A DNA stretch of 64,000 nt from Solibacillus sp. FSL H8-0538 (GCF_038003525.1 NZ_JBBOPI010000001.1:1603001-1667000); one strand, 5' to 3'. Shown: positions 15,936 through 26,917, counted from the first letter of the stretch. Notes: a model not told the origin generated them from the letters alone. A program made the numbers and translations.

Positions 15936-16844
15936 ATGAAGCTTTATACAATATTCTTTATAAGCTGTTTATTACTTTTCGGATGTTCCATAACGGTTGA
16001 TGAGCCACAAGCTCCAACAGAGAAACAGTTAGTTGGGCAAGAAGTAACCCCTTCATTATTGGTTGACGAGGAAACCGCTTCTGTTGAGGAAGAAAGCTCA
16101 TCGATAGTACAAATACTTGAAACTATTTTTCAGCTGGAGTGGGCTTCGAAAAAGAGTGTAGATGCCAAAGAAGTTTCGTATTTAGCACTAGGGGATTCAT
16201 TGACACGTGGAATTGGTGATGAAAAAAACAAGTACGGGTATACCAATCGTTTAGTCGAACAACTCGAAAAGTGGCCAAATGTTAAAGAAATAAATTTAGA
16301 TAATCGTGGAAAACGTGGTCGCCGTAGTGACCAGTTACTTGCTTTGCTAGAGAAGGGGCATTATGATGAAGCACTTGCAAACGCGGATCTGATTACTATA
16401 ACAATAGGTGGAAATGATGTCATGAAAGTTGTGAAATCCGACCTATTTGACTTGAAAAAAGAAATGTTTGATAAAGAGTTAATTTCCTTTCAAGCACGTT
16501 ACTTAAAGATTTTCGAGGCAATCCGTTTTCGGAATCCGAATGTTCCAATAGTTGCGATAGGTTTTTACAACCCGTTTTCCATCATTGTCGATGAAGTGAC
16601 GCCGTTTAAACCAATTATTCATGAGTGGAATATGGAAATACAAAAGCTTGCAGAAGCGGACGGCAATGCATGCTTTATCCCTATAGAAGATTTATTTGAT
16701 TCAAATGCAGATATGGTCTATCATACAGATTTCTTCCACCCGAATAGTAATGGCTATGAACGGATGACAGAACGCATCGTTGAAACGATGAAAACATGCA
16801 AAATTGAAGAAATGTCAGCCGGTTTGATAGGATTTGAGGAGTGA
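15936..16844 (+). CDS. ypmR: SGNH/GDSL hydrolase lipoprotein YpmR
   Basis: A 302-residue lipoprotein (lipobox LLFGC). SGNH blocks: block I LALGDSLTRGIGD with the nucleophile Ser, block II region NLDNRGKRG, block III ITIGGNDVM with the Asn, and block V HTDFFHPNSNGY with catalytic Asp and His. It should be an extracytoplasmic esterase or lipase; natural substrate unknown. First gene of ypmR-ypmS, then msrA and msrB, as in Bacillus. RBS GAAGGAGAAAG. Confidence 0.9.
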   Translation: MKLYTIFFISCLLLFGCSITVDEPQAPTEKQLVGQEVTPSLLVDEETASVEEESSSIVQILETIFQLEWASKKSVDAKEVSYLALGDSLTRGIGDEKNKYGYTNRLVEQLEKWPNVKEINLDNRGKRGRRSDQLLALLEKGHYDEALANADLITITIGGNDVMKVVKSDLFDLKKEMFDKELISFQARYLKIFEAIRFRNPNVPIVAIGFYNPFSIIVDEVTPFKPIIHEWNMEIQKLAEADGNACFIPIEDLFDSNADMVYHTDFFHPNSNGYERMTERIVETMKTCKIEEMSAGLIGFEE

Positions 16845-16849
16845 AAAAA

Positions 16850-17422
16850 ATGAATAAATGGAAAGTCGCCTTTTTTATACTAGCAGGTACGATTCTATTC
16901 GCGATTGCAGCGTTGCTTTACTTGGCGACTTCACCCGTACAGCAAGAGCCTTTGCAACAGCAAGTCGAAGCAGAAGGCAATGTGCTTACTGTTCAGACAA
17001 CTGCACAAGAGTTTGAAGCAATTGCAAAACAATATCTAGGGGCCGCAATGAATAAAACGCCACTGCCTGTGGAAATCGAAGTAGAAGATAAAATTTATTT
17101 ATATAGTGAATTAACGATTTTTTCGATAGATGTGCCGATTAAAATGGATTTTGATCCCATCGTCGATAATGGCAATATTCGATTAAAGCAAACAGCGGTC
17201 CATGTTGGGAAACTGAATATTCAACCGCAAACAGTTCTAAAATTAATGAATGATGCCATAGATTTCCCGAATTGGATTACGGTGCGGCCGAATGATGAAG
17301 AAATTTTCGTCGATTTATCTCGCATTAATATTGCATCGGGTTCTCGTGTTCGCGCCAAGGAAATTGATTTAGCAAACGACAATATTCTACTTGAAATCAT
17401 CGTACCAGCAGACGCTAAATAA
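16850..17422 (+). CDS. ypmS: YpmS family (DUF2140) membrane-anchored protein
   Basis: A 190-residue protein with one N-terminal transmembrane helix (VAFFILAGTILFAIAALLYL) and an extracytoplasmic domain with a conserved centre (DFPNWITVRPNDEEIFVDL). DUF2140 members are found next to YpmR, but function is unknown; the pairing suggests a shared envelope process. Start at ATG 16850 has GAGGAG 8 nt upstream within the ypmR end; GTG 16841 is the alternative and overlaps the ypmR stop. Confidence 0.85.
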   Translation: MNKWKVAFFILAGTILFAIAALLYLATSPVQQEPLQQQVEAEGNVLTVQTTAQEFEAIAKQYLGAAMNKTPLPVEIEVEDKIYLYSELTIFSIDVPIKMDFDPIVDNGNIRLKQTAVHVGKLNIQPQTVLKLMNDAIDFPNWITVRPNDEEIFVDLSRINIASGSRVRAKEIDLANDNILLEIIVPADAK

Positions 17423-17434
17423 GGAGGTTTTACA

Positions 17435-17965
17435 ATGACAAAGGAACGCGCAACATTTGCAGGAGGTTGCTTCTGGTGTATGGTGAAGCCCTTTGACGAG
17501 CAGCCAGGCATTGACAGTGTGCTTTCAGGCTACACAGGTGGTCATGTCGAAAATCCTACATACGAGCAAGTATGCAGTGAGACAACAGGTCATTTGGAAG
17601 CAGTGCAAATTATGTTTAATTCGGAAATTTACCCATATGAAAAGTTAGTCGAGCTGTACTGGACGTTAATTGACCCAACCGATGCGGGCGGACAGTTTTA
17701 TGACCGCGGTGAATCATACACAGCGGCTATTTTTTATCACGATGAACAGCAACGTCTGACAGCGGAGGCTTCAAAGGAGAAGCTCAATGCAAGTGGGAAA
17801 TTTAAATCCCCAGTTGCCGTTAAAATTTTACCTGCGAAGCCGTTTTATCCAGCGGAAGACTACCATCAGCATTACTATAAGAAAAATCCAGCACACTATA
17901 ACCGCTATTCTATCGGTTCGGGACGCGCAGCATTTATTGAAAATCATTGGGGTGGTCAATCATGA
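17435..17965 (+). CDS. msrA: Peptide methionine (S)-S-oxide reductase
   Basis: A 176-residue MsrA reducing the S form of methionine sulfoxide in proteins. The active-site [37 protein letters not shown], and the C-terminal [10 protein letters not shown] are all present. Excellent AAGGAGG ribosome binding site. msrB overlaps its 3' end by 19 nt, so the two enantiomer-specific enzymes are translationally coupled. Confidence 0.96.
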   Translation: MTKERATFAGGCFWCMVKPFDEQPGIDSVLSGYTGGHVENPTYEQVCSETTGHLEAVQIMFNSEIYPYEKLVELYWTLIDPTDAGGQFYDRGESYTAAIFYHDEQQRLTAEASKEKLNASGKFKSPVAVKILPAKPFYPAEDYHQHYYKKNPAHYNRYSIGSGRAAFIENHWGGQS

Positions 17966-18393
17966 ACAAAGAAGAACGTTTAAAACAACTAACAGAAATG
18001 CAGTACTACGTAACACAGGAGAAGGGTACTGAGCCCCCGCATCGCAACGAGTTTGATCAGCATTTTGAAGAGGGCATTTACGTAGATATCGTATCGGGTA
18101 AGCCGTTATTTAGCTCGAAAGACAAATTTGATGCAGGATGCGGATGGCCAAGCTTTTCGAAGCCAATCGATGCACCGGAAGTAATGGAGCACTTTGATAC
18201 GTCTCACGGCATGCGACGCGTTGAAGTTCGCAGTAAAACAGCCGACTCTCACCTTGGTCACGTATTCCCAGACGGTCCGCGTGAGTTAGGTGGCCTGCGC
18301 TACTGTATTAATTCAGCAGCGCTACGTTTTGTACCAGTCTCGAAACTTGATGAAGAAGGCTATGTAGACTATTTAGCGCAGTTCGAGGAATAG
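17947..18393 (+). CDS. msrB: Peptide methionine (R)-S-oxide reductase
   Basis: A 148-residue Msr[56 protein letters not shown] and the catalytic-cysteine motif [13 protein letters not shown]. The zinc CxxC pairs of other MsrB proteins are absent, as in many Bacillus enzymes. Completes repair of both methionine sulfoxide epimers together with msrA. Confidence 0.96.
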   Translation: MGWSIMNKEERLKQLTEMQYYVTQEKGTEPPHRNEFDQHFEEGIYVDIVSGKPLFSSKDKFDAGCGWPSFSKPIDAPEVMEHFDTSHGMRRVEVRSKTADSHLGHVFPDGPRELGGLRYCINSAALRFVPVSKLDEEGYVDYLAQFEE

Positions 18394-18487
18394 TATATTT
18401 AGTAGAACCTACTAATATGGGGGTACTGAAAAACTTACATTTTTATACTGACGAATCTTTTGCGGTTAAAAATTAGGCATTTCTTGT

Positions 18488-18705
18488 TCAAATTTGAACA
18501 GGTAGTGCCTTATTTCTGTTCTCTATTCCGTACTCTTTTTCATTTAGCAACTTCAATATTCGTTTCAGATTGACAGCGAATATCGTTGTAGCACTTTGAA
18601 TTTCCATGCCAAATAGACTAGCGGCCGATGTCGTATCATCCCCGTGTCCGTTTTTCACTTCACTATTAATCGCTACTACTTTATGAACTTTTTCAGTGGC
18701 CTCCG
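18488..18705 (-). pseudogene. C-terminal transposase fragment (DDE type, IS1182-like)
   Basis: The minus strand reads an uninterrupted tail HKVVAINSEVKNGHGDDT, then SLFGMEIQSATTIFAVNLKR and about 20 residues before the stop. The Gln-Ser-x-x-Thr-x-x-x-x-Asn-x-Lys-Arg pattern is that of the last helix of IS4/IS1182-type DDE transposases. No start or catalytic part remains. The rest of the 18394-18736 gap shows nothing else. Confidence 0.5.
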
Positions 18706-18736
18706 TGTTTTTGCCCGATTTTTCTTATGGTGAGAA

Positions 18737-18769
18737 CAAAAAAATACCGCCCTTCATAAGAAAGGCGGT
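18737..18769 (-). terminator. Terminator of the chemoreceptor gene
   Basis: On the minus strand ACCGCCTTTCTT / AAGGGCGGT followed by ATTTTTTTG, just after the chemoreceptor stop codon. Confidence 0.85.
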
Positions 18770-18781
18770 TACAATCCATGA

Positions 18782-20596
18782 CTAAATCTTAAACTCACTT
18801 ACAACACTGCGTAAATCGTCAGCTTGTTTAGCAAGCTCAACAGCGGATGCGTTAATTTCTTGCATGGAAGCAGACCCTTGCATTGCAGCAGAAGCGCTTG
18901 TTTCTGTGTTCGTTGCTGTATTTTCAGCAATCGTACTTACTTCTACAAAGGAAGTGGTAACATCTTTACTATAGCCTAATGTCGCTTCGATTTGATCAAC
19001 CATATTCGCTAAAATTGAAGACGTTTCTTCCGTTTGCGTTAAAATGTTTTCAAGCGAATTTGTTGTTGCATTCGTTATTTCGACACCGCGTATAACGGTC
19101 TGCACACCTTCTTTGTTCTGTGCAATGATTGATTGTACTTCAGACTGAATCGCAGAAACAATGCCGGTTACCTCGCTAGCAGCGGTTTGCGATTTTTCAG
19201 CAAGCTTCCGGACTTCATCTGCTACGACTGCAAACCCACGACCATGTTCACCAGCACGCGCTGCTTCGATGGCGGCGTTAAGTGCAAGTAAATTTGTTTG
19301 CTCAGAAATTGCGGTAATCGTGCTGATAATGGACGTTATTTCCCCTGACTTTTGGCCAAGTGACTCAACGGTTGCAGAAGTATTGGCCATCGTTTTTTCA
19401 ATAGCGAGCATGACATTTGACGATTGTGTCACCGAGTTACTGCCCGCGTACGCCAAGGATTTCATTTCATTTGCTGAAACATGAACGTCATATGCTTTTT
19501 CATTTAATACGTGCATAGCTTGTTCAAGATGGTGCATTTTTTCGGTAGCATTCGACATGCTTTTCATAATATGTGTGCTGTCAATAGCAATATCCATCGT
19601 TGAGTTCGCGATGGCATCAATTGTACGGGCGTTCTCATCGGCAAGTGCCATTAATTCTTGTGAGCTACCGGACACATTTTCAGCTAAGTTCGAAACGCGC
19701 TTCACAAGTTTAGAAATTGACTGGATTAGCACATTTGTTGATGCGGCAATTTGTGCAAACTCATCCTTCGTTTTGACCTCCACGCGGCGTGTCAAGTCTC
19801 CACCAGCTTGGGCAATATCTAAAATTGAAGAATTAATCGATTCCGTATTGCGCTTGATCGATTTAGAAAGCACATATCCAAGAGAGACGGTTAAGGCGAC
19901 AGCAATAAGAGACAGGATAAGGAAGGAAATTTTAGAAGCGAGTGCGAAAGCCTCTAACTCAAGAATCGTTTTCTCATTATGCGTTTCTAATAAACCAATT
20001 ATCGCATCAGTATTATCGTCAATATAATTTTTTATATTTTGACTATTGCTATGTTCTAGTAATTTACTTGCATATTCAAAGCCAAAGTCTTGGCGAACTT
20101 CAAGGACATTTTGAGAATAGGACAGATAGCTCTTGTAAAAATGCTGAATCAAACCAAGTGTTTTTAATTCCTCCTCGCGTCCGTCTAAAATAACTGCTAA
20201 AGAGCTAATATTGTCGTTAATTTTAGATTTCATCTCTTCGTAAGAAACAAGAGCATTGTCTTGCGCAGTTATAATAAAGGTTTGCTCGTAACTAGATAAT
20301 TTTGCAATATCGCTCGCCAAACTATTAATTTGGATTTGCTCCTGTAAGTTTTTATCCGCAAATTCTCGTAAACTTGTTTGCAAGTTTGTTATATTTATGT
20401 ACGATAAAACTTGCATAGCGATAATAATCGCAAGTAAAATGCTCAAAACAATAATAATACGACCGCGTATTAATTGAGTGAAATTAGACTTAAGCACCTT
20501 TGAATTGGACGTTTTTTTTGTGGCTTCATTCTTATGATTATTATTTTTTTCTGGATATCGTTTATTTTTCATGCCAATATTCACGGTAGTCACCAA
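18782..20596 (-). CDS. Methyl-accepting chemotaxis protein
   Basis: A 604-residue receptor: cytoplasmic Asn/Lys-rich N-tail, first helix ([20 protein letters not shown]), ~160-residue helical sensor domain, second helix near 220-240, HAMP, and a signalling domain with the hairpin tip [20 protein letters not shown] and [20 protein letters not shown]. Methylation helices flank the tip. Start GTG 20596 has AGAAAG upstream; ATG 20572 lacks a ribosome binding site. Monocistronic with its own terminator. Ligand unknown; the sensor is of the all-helical type. Confidence 0.93.
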   Translation of the reverse strand: MVTTVNIGMKNKRYPEKNNNHKNEATKKTSNSKVLKSNFTQLIRGRIIIVLSILLAIIIAMQVLSYINITNLQTSLREFADKNLQEQIQINSLASDIAKLSSYEQTFIITAQDNALVSYEEMKSKINDNISSLAVILDGREEELKTLGLIQHFYKSYLSYSQNVLEVRQDFGFEYASKLLEHSNSQNIKNYIDDNTDAIIGLLETHNEKTILELEAFALASKISFLILSLIAVALTVSLGYVLSKSIKRNTESINSSILDIAQAGGDLTRRVEVKTKDEFAQIAASTNVLIQSISKLVKRVSNLAENVSGSSQELMALADENARTIDAIANSTMDIAIDSTHIMKSMSNATEKMHHLEQAMHVLNEKAYDVHVSANEMKSLAYAGSNSVTQSSNVMLAIEKTMANTSATVESLGQKSGEITSIISTITAISEQTNLLALNAAIEAARAGEHGRGFAVVADEVRKLAEKSQTAASEVTGIVSAIQSEVQSIIAQNKEGVQTVIRGVEITNATTNSLENILTQTEETSSILANMVDQIEATLGYSKDVTTSFVEVSTIAENTATNTETSASAAMQGSASMQEINASAVELAKQADDLRSVVSEFKI

Positions 20597-20688
20597 CTTT
20601 CTGAAAAATCAATGTTTTATCATCTTACTACATTTACTAAGCAATTCACACAATATATTGGTAATATTTTATAAAAGGGGAAATTATA

Positions 20689-20913
20689 TTGAAAAAATCA
20701 TTTTATCATTATGTACTTACATTTAGAGGGGGAGAATGGTCTGATCAAAAATCTCGTTTTTCAGAGGCGGTGTTTATAGATCCTGCTTTTCCAAAAATTT
20801 CATCTTCCTTTGATGAGCTTTCTAGTTATATTGAAATGCAAGCTGATGAATATTTAACAACTACTGCCTTCGATGAGCTTTGGGAACTTTATTCAGTGAA
20901 ATATGGTTTATAG
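20689..20913 (+). CDS. yozE: YozE family (UPF0346) small protein
   Basis: A 74-residue protein with the YozE signature: [11 protein letters not shown] near the start, [16 protein letters not shown] in the middle and [16 protein letters not shown] at the end. The fold is SAM-like and may bind nucleic acid; role unknown. TTG start preceded by AAAAGGGG. Confidence 0.85.
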   Translation: MKKSFYHYVLTFRGGEWSDQKSRFSEAVFIDPAFPKISSSFDELSSYIEMQADEYLTTTAFDELWELYSVKYGL

Positions 20914-21047
20914 AGCTAGTCTCAGTGTTACTTCTACTTAAATTCACAAAAAAGTCGAATTATTGCTCGCATGACGTCTAACCATTGCATAACTATTCGA
21001 AACCAAGTATTATTTGATATGAAATAAATTGAAAAGAGGGACTTATT

Positions 21048-21755
21048 ATGAGCATTCATATTAACGCAAAACAAGGTGAAATCGCTGATATCGTATTATT
21101 ACCTGGAGATCCACTACGCGCGAAATTCATCGCTGAAAATTTTTTAGAAGATGTAACACAATATAACGAAGTTCGAAACATTTTTGGCTATACAGGTACA
21201 TATAAGGGTCGTCGTGTATCTGTACAAGGAACAGGTATGGGCGTGCCGTCATTTAGCATTTATGCAACAGAATTAATGCAAGAATATGGCGTTCAAAAAT
21301 TAATCCGCGTTGGTACTTGCGGCGCAATCCAAAAGGACGTTAAAGTTCGTGACGTCATTTTAGCGCAATCATCTTCAACAGATTCAAACATGAACCGCAT
21401 AATTTTTGGCGGTAATATCGACTTTGCGCCAACTGCTGACTTCGATTTACTACTTAAAGCATACAACACAGGTATGACAGCTGGATTGAACTTAAAAGTA
21501 GGTAACATCTTTACTGCAGACATGTTCTACTCTGACGAACACCAAAACGAAAAATTAGCTCAGTACGGTGTATTAGCTATAGAAATGGAAACAGCGGCAC
21601 TTTACACACTAGCTGCTAAATTTGGCCGCAAAGCGCTATCAGTATTAACAGTATCTGACCACATCATTACAGGTGAAGTTACAACTTCTGAAGAGCGTCA
21701 AACGACTTTCCATGACATGATGATTGTTGCGTTAGAAGCAGCGATCCAAGACTAA
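21048..21755 (+). CDS. deoD: Purine nucleoside phosphorylase
   Basis: A 235-residue hexameric-type [20 protein letters not shown] (phosphate loop), [28 protein letters not shown], and [15 protein letters not shown] with the catalytic-site Glu/Met, then LTVSDHI. It splits purine (deoxy)nucleosides with phosphate in salvage. AAGAGGGAC ribosome binding site. A decayed integrase lies immediately downstream, convergent. Confidence 0.96.
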   Translation: MSIHINAKQGEIADIVLLPGDPLRAKFIAENFLEDVTQYNEVRNIFGYTGTYKGRRVSVQGTGMGVPSFSIYATELMQEYGVQKLIRVGTCGAIQKDVKVRDVILAQSSSTDSNMNRIIFGGNIDFAPTADFDLLLKAYNTGMTAGLNLKVGNIFTADMFYSDEHQNEKLAQYGVLAIEMETAALYTLAAKFGRKALSVLTVSDHIITGEVTTSEERQTTFHDMMIVALEAAIQD

Positions 21756-21823
21756 GCACGGTAAGGGTTTGTGGTTTGGAAGAAATTTCAAAGGGACTAT
21801 AACCTTTCAAATGTCCGTCTAAT

Positions 21824-21858
21824 GCCTACTAGACAAGTAATTGTTTAGTGGGCTTTTT
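21824..21858. terminator. Hairpin between deoD and the integrase remnant
   Basis: GCCTACTAGACA / TGTTTAGTGGGC with loop AGTAATT, followed by TTTTTT. The T-tract abuts the integrase stop codon, so deoD's terminator may have been the insertion point of the lost element. Confidence 0.65.
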
Positions 21859-22645
21859 TAGTTGAATGAATCGAATAAAGAGGTTGCATTTTGCTTCTGT
21901 TCCATTGTGACGTGAGAATAAGTGTTAAGTGTTTCTCGTATGTTGGTATGACCAAGCTGTTCTTGAATGACTTTAATGTTTACTCCTTTAGCGAGCATAT
22001 AAGAGGCGAATGTATGTCGCAAACCATGAAGGGTAATTGAAGGGAGATTGTGTTGTTTAACAATATCGCTCCATTGTTTACTCATACGGTCAGGATGGTT
22101 AGGATGACCATTGTCCTTAGAGAACAGGAAGTAAAGAGGTTGCTCTTTACCATCGAGAAGTGGATTGAACTTGTCCCTAAGTTTGTCTAGCTTCTTTTTC
22201 TTTTGCGCAAATCGTAAGCTTGTAGCTCCTGCATAAGCGACTTAGGAGCGTGTACAATTCGATTCTCGCCTGTTTTAGTTGAATCTAAGAAGAAACGGTT
22301 TGTTAGCTTGTCATACTGTAATGTGCGCTCTACGAGGATTGTATGATGCTCAAAGTCCAATGATTCAAAACGTAATCCTGCAATCTCTGTCATACGCAAA
22401 CCACAGAACAAAGCATTTTTGATTTTTAGTTGGTGCTTAATGTGAAGCTTCGGTAATACATCTAGTAGGTGCTGAATTTGAGATTCAGTATAGAAGTTGA
22501 TACGCTTTGATTTAGCACGCTTAAGTTTTACAGCTTTGTCACATGGGTTGGAATCAACGTAACCCCATTCAATTGCCTTATTGAACATGCTTTTTAAGAG
22601 TACGAACTTCTCCGCTAATGAACCTGCCTTTTGTTCATTGAAGAA
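21858..22645 (-). pseudogene. Tyrosine recombinase (phage integrase) remnant
   Basis: The minus strand carries FVLLKSMFNKAIEWGYVDSN, the first catalytic Arg in ALFCGLRMTEIAGLRFESLD, then, after a frameshift near 22200, LHGLRHTFASYMLAKG (His-x-x-Arg), LGHTNIRETLNTY with the nucleophilic Tyr. The N-terminal arm-binding domain is missing and the frame is broken, so it is inactive. It is the best evidence that 21.8-26 kb was once an integrated element next to deoD. Confidence 0.85.
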
Positions 22646-22684
22646 ATGATTGATTTAATTATAATTGATTTTTGAGAGCAACAT

Positions 22685-22993
22685 ATGACCAAAATACGCT
22701 GTTATACGCTATGGAAGGTAAGGTATTACTTTAGCAAACAATACGAAAGAGATTCTCGAAATAGAATGTTAGCGATTAAAAAACATGGTTTGGATTGTTA
22801 TGCCTGTGGTTTTAACTTTAAAGAGGTTTATGGAGAACTTGGAAAAGATTTCATTGAAGAAGCAGTTGAGTTTAACCCTGAAACTGATTTGATAACTTTG
22901 TATGCCAATTGTTATCGAATGATACATAAAAGAAAAGATAAGATTTTAAGTGTCGATGAACTCAAAGGTTTAATAAGAAAACAAGATAATTAA
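22685..22993 (+). pseudogene. Decayed HNH endonuclease
   Basis: A 102-codon frame matches HNH nucleases of the type with an N-terminal YERDSRNRMLAIKKHG: the first zinc pair is intact (CYACGF), but the catalytic His-His segment after GELGKDFIE is deleted and the second zinc motif reads YANCYRMIH instead of CANCHRMIH. Reading frame open but catalytic centre lost. Could have belonged to a mobile element or a defence nuclease. Confidence 0.65.
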
Positions 22994-23552
22994 AAAATAG
23001 ACAATTTAAGTGCTACTGTAAATGTCAGTAAGTCATACAGAGCGATACAGGACTTTTAATTTCTAATGTAAAGGTATGCCCCACTTTAACAGGGATTCAG
23101 TAAAGGTCTGAGAGTGGTAACGTGTTCCAAGTACACGCATGGAAGGGGCTATGTTTTATATCGAAGTGGATAACAGTTAGGGATAAACACAGTCATACCA
23201 ATGTCTAACGTAGTTTATTAAGCACTCAATCAGTGATAAACGTACAACTATTCATATGTTAAAAATAAAACTCCCTTTTAGTTATTTATGACAAGTAACT
23301 ATAAGGGGGGTCTTATTGTTTGGGTCAAAATTAGCTATTTGATTGCCGACTTTAAAATGAATCAGCAATTCAAGATCGAATAGATAAGTATAATGAATAC
23401 CATTTGGCGATGAATTATTTTATTAAGCTTTTAATGTTTTACGGAAATATTCAAGGTTAGCAGTACACTAATAAGGATTACTTCAGTAAAATAGGGTATA
23501 TTTTATTTGTTGAATAGATTCTCTTTAAAGACAAGAAAAGTAGGTGAACAAA
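22994..23552. other. Non-coding, decayed sequence
   Basis: No ORF with start signals. An imperfect inverted repeat at 23270-23306 (CCCTTTTAGTTA / TAACTATAAGGG) could be an old terminator. Otherwise nothing recognisable. Confidence 0.5.
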
Positions 23553-23702
23553 GTGGGGAAATATCAATTGGATACCAAGGGTCAGGTAGCTGTGACAAAG
23601 TATCATGAAAAACACAAGCCTGCCAAATTTGATAAAAAGCAGCAACTTGAAAAAATACGTGCAGAGTATTTGAAAAAGAAGCAACAACAAACAGATAAAT
23701 AA
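23553..23702 (+). CDS. Small basic protein, 49 residues
   Basis: GTG start with GTAGGTGA 5-6 nt upstream; the product begins GKYQLDTKGQVAVTKYHEKH, continues through a Lys-rich helix (KKQQLEKIRAEYL) and ends in Lys/Gln/Asp. The even codon use and regular helix pattern look like a real gene, although it lies in a decayed region. No family recognised; it resembles short basic Bacillus proteins of unknown role. Confidence 0.55.
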   Translation: MGKYQLDTKGQVAVTKYHEKHKPAKFDKKQQLEKIRAEYLKKKQQQTDK

Positions 23703-25143
23703 AAGGAAGATATATCTTCAAAATTATCAAAAATAGACCAATGGCAAAAGGCTATTTTAGAATTAGTGACGGTATGACACTTGTTTAAGTATTTAATATA
23801 TTATAATTTGAATATTTAAAGAGGATTAAAGTAAAATTATTCTTTTACCTAAATGCATCTAGTTAATACTAGGTGTATTTTGTTTGTTTTTTTAGGTAGA
23901 TGTTATGTTTTTCACATATTATATTGCTGCTTTTATTACAGAATTCGTAAATTTAGTTATGTTGTGCTAGATTACTAAAAAGGGACTTTTAATAATCTAT
24001 TCAGGAGGAGAGCATTGATGGCTGATAATAAGTATATTGAATGGATTCCCAATGTACAATATTAAGTTCAACTACTTCTTGATAAGAAGCTTTAATAGTC
24101 AAGTCATCATCTCCCTGCGCCTAAAATAACTGAAAATTTAATCTATTTAGAATCATAACACAAAAAAGTTTGAGTTGGTAGATAAATGGGAAAGTGTAAT
24201 AAAAACGAATTGTTGTTATCTAAAATCGAGTCAATAGCCTTTAAATACCATAGAAGCTTGTTCACTAATTATCCACGAAGAAACACAGGGGGAAACCTGT
24301 ATAGATTGCTCTATTGGTATTAAGTCATAAAGTAATAATGTACAGGTCAAAATGTATCGTCATGTAAACTGTGTGATTAAGTGCAGATCATTACATGGAG
24401 AAACTAAGGTCTTTACGATAGTGGATGCGATTACATTAATCGACTGTTTGATGTAAGAAAAATTCATTTCATTTGTTTTGAAAAACTCTTATCGAATATT
24501 GAATAAATTATCCAAAAAGGCAAAGGTAAGGCAACAATATATGCTCTCTGATTTGCAGGTACATAGTTATGTGATTAAGTTTATATAATTACATGCAGGA
24601 ACTAAGGTTTTAGCGTGAGGTTTAACGACTTAACGCATGATACTCATTACTAAAATATATGACTGATAATGATTATGAATTTATGAAAAGGTTGACTATC
24701 GAGATCGTGTTCAGGAAGTCATTGATCACCGGATTTCGGGAAATTAAATAGTAAGCTATTTGAAAAATAAGTACAATAATATAGCATAGTCAAATTGGGC
24801 CGATTCTGTACGTTTATAGAGTCAGCTCTATTTTTTTGCTTTACTTTCTAAGAGATAGATTAGCATATTAAACAGCCCATTTTCGTACAATGAACAGCTA
24901 GATAATTTCTTACATACACTCTCAATTGACTATCATAATAAAGTTGGACTACAAAAAGTAGTTTAAGCATAGAATGTAGCAACTGTTCAAGGAGCTCCCT
25001 TAGATTAACTGGCTGAAGAATTCTGAAGAAGCCTTTAAAAAGGGTAACTAAAGTGATTAGTATGATGGCCTGAGTAAAAAACGAATAGTAGTGACGCACC
25101 TATTGTTGGTGTATAAGTCATATACAAATTAGGAGGATCTGTC
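23703..25143. other. Decayed region with gene scraps
   Basis: Only scraps are visible: an AGGAGGAG site followed by a 15-codon ORF (MADNKYIEWIPNVQY, 24018-24065); an end-of-gene scrap reading RDRVQEVIDHRISGN near 24700; two copies about 200 bp apart (near 24370 and 24570) of a ~45-bp sequence with TGTGATTAAGT and ATTACATG; and a good intrinsic terminator at 24816-24838. No intact gene. Confidence 0.5.
24816..24838 (+). terminator. Orphan terminator
   Basis: ATAGAG / CTCTAT with loop TCAG and TTTTTTT; no intact gene upstream. Confidence 0.65.
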
Positions 25144-25290
25144 ATGTTAAAAGTGCTTAAAGCAATTGATGATTTCTTTTTCAAAATAGATGATGAAACA
25201 GAAGTAGATGATAAGAAATGGTTTTATGTGCCGATGATCAGCATGCTGGTCATCGTTGTATTAACATTCTGTTTTAAGGCGCTTGCTTAA
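25144..25290 (+). CDS. Small single-pass membrane protein, 48 residues
   Basis: Strong AGGAGGATC ribosome binding site. The product has an acidic N-terminal half (FFFKIDDETEVDDKKW) and one C-terminal transmembrane helix (VPMISMLVIVVLTFCFKALA). The charge pattern predicts the N-terminus on one side and a short tail on the other. It is intact within an otherwise decayed region, so it may be maintained. No family recognised. Confidence 0.6.
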   Translation: MLKVLKAIDDFFFKIDDETEVDDKKWFYVPMISMLVIVVLTFCFKALA

Positions 25291-26131
25291 CCAATTTGGG
25301 TGACAAGAATTGGCCCATCTTATTAGACTCAAGTGAATTTAGGTCAGGTAAAGGCTTAATTCTTTGTGCACCAAGCTTTTAGATGCCCTTCATTTTCCCA
25401 TGTAATATTCGAGCCTATTTCAATAGAATTAAACTTACGATCAAAACACGTCTTAATAGAACGTTTCATTGACGCAACTAAATTATTTTTTTTGACTGAT
25501 AAAGAAGATTCATTATGCAGGGTATAAGGTTGAAATTTGCAGCGCTAATTGTAATGTTTGTGAAAAATGAGGTAACAATAGAAACAAAACCAACTGAAAA
25601 CCTACTTCTGAATTCCAATTCGGAAGTAGGTTTTTTTACGTTCTGACACACACAAATTTCGAAATACATAACGCTAATAAGGCAGAAATATATTCGAATG
25701 GAAAGAAATATAAAAATATTTAAGTAAAATCTCAATTGTAAACATTGTTTTATAATTTTCATTCATGTATTTACATACATATAGATAAACTACTAATTTT
25801 GGAATTTATCTATTTAAGCTATCCTCAGTGAGTTAATTAGGTGGCGTTTTTGATAGAAAACAGGACAAAAGAATTTAATTAAGTAACAATTTTTATATTT
25901 TTAATAGAAGAAACACTAATTCGTTTGTGGTGCAGTGTTTTGAATAACATTTAACACTAGAAACTTATGGGAATTCCGAAGTAATAATAGTTTTATCAGT
26001 AATCATTTAGGTTTTTTTCTAATATATATCATAAATGAAACATATATATTCATGTTAAGAATTGTTTTAAGAAAAAATTGTAATTATTGAACAGCTTTTC
26101 TAACAATTATATCGGAAAGGGGAAATTTTTC
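25291..26131. other. Long intergenic region upstream of the ABC operon
   Basis: AT-rich with no supported ORF. A strong hairpin terminator lies at 25599-25637. I looked for a TPP (thi-box) riboswitch before the ABC operon and do not see its conserved CTGAGA and ACCTGATCTGG elements. Confidence 0.5.
25599..25637 (+). terminator. Orphan intrinsic terminator
   Basis: AACCTACTTCTGAATT / AATTCGGAAGTAGGTT followed by TTTTT; the gene it served is not recognisable. Confidence 0.8.
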
Positions 26132-26914
26132 ATGTTAGTAGCTAAAGTAAGTACTCCAGAAATTGAAATTGAACATGTGAGCATGCGGTACCAAACAGAT
26201 GCAAATGAAGTATTAGCACTTGAAGATGTGACTGTTAATATCCAAAAGGGCGAGTTTGTATCGCTGCTTGGACCATCAGGCTGTGGGAAAACAACCTTGC
26301 TTCGAATTATGGCCGATTTGATTCAACCAACAAATGGAACCGTTAAAGTAGCAGGAGAAACGGCAAAAGAAGCAAGATTAGCACAAAAATATGGCATCGT
26401 GTTTCAAAGTCCAGTTCTATATGATTGGCGAAAAGTGAAAAAGAATATAACGCTACCGTTAGAAATGATGGGGGTAAACAAGGCTGAAAGAGAAAGCCGC
26501 GTGGATCACTTATTAGAATTAGTAGGCTTATCCAACTTTAAGGATAAATATCCGTGGCAATTAAGTGGAGGGATGCAGCAGCGAGTTTCAATCGCAAGAG
26601 CTCTCGCAATAGAGCCGGAGATTTTACTGATGGATGAACCGTTCTCGGCATTAGATGAATTTTCTCGTGAACGTTTAAATGAAGAATTATTATCCATCTG
26701 GAGCAAGGTTGGCAATACAGTTGTTTTTGTCACCCATAGTATTACGGAAGCTGTATTTTTGTCAGATCGAGTATTTGTACTATCTCCGCATCCTGGCAGG
26801 TTATCTGCAGTGGTTGAGATTCCGTTACCTCGTCCAAGAAGAAAAGAGATGAGAAATAGTCCGGAATTTTATCAGCTAATATCAGATATTCGCAACAGCT
26901 TTGAAGGAGTGTAG
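26132..26914 (+). CDS. ABC transporter ATPase, NitT/TauT/ThiZ type
   Basis: A 260-residue ATPase: Walker A LLGPSGCGKTTLL, Q loop VFQSPVLYDWRKV, signature LSGGMQQRVSIARALA, Walker B LLMDEPFSALDE and H-loop VTHSITEAVFLSDRV. The short form and the DWR motif after the Q loop match the nitrate/taurine/pyrimidine-precursor group. Start at ATG 26132 after AAAGGGGAAA. First gene of a four-gene uptake operon: ATPase, two permeases, binding protein. Confidence 0.92.
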   Translation: MLVAKVSTPEIEIEHVSMRYQTDANEVLALEDVTVNIQKGEFVSLLGPSGCGKTTLLRIMADLIQPTNGTVKVAGETAKEARLAQKYGIVFQSPVLYDWRKVKKNITLPLEMMGVNKAERESRVDHLLELVGLSNFKDKYPWQLSGGMQQRVSIARALAIEPEILLMDEPFSALDEFSRERLNEELLSIWSKVGNTVVFVTHSITEAVFLSDRVFVLSPHPGRLSAVVEIPLPRPRRKEMRNSPEFYQLISDIRNSFEGV

Positions 26915-26917
26915 CCT

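Noticed and set aside
25800-26131. TPP riboswitch before the ABC operon
   Set aside because: The conserved thi-box segments are absent.
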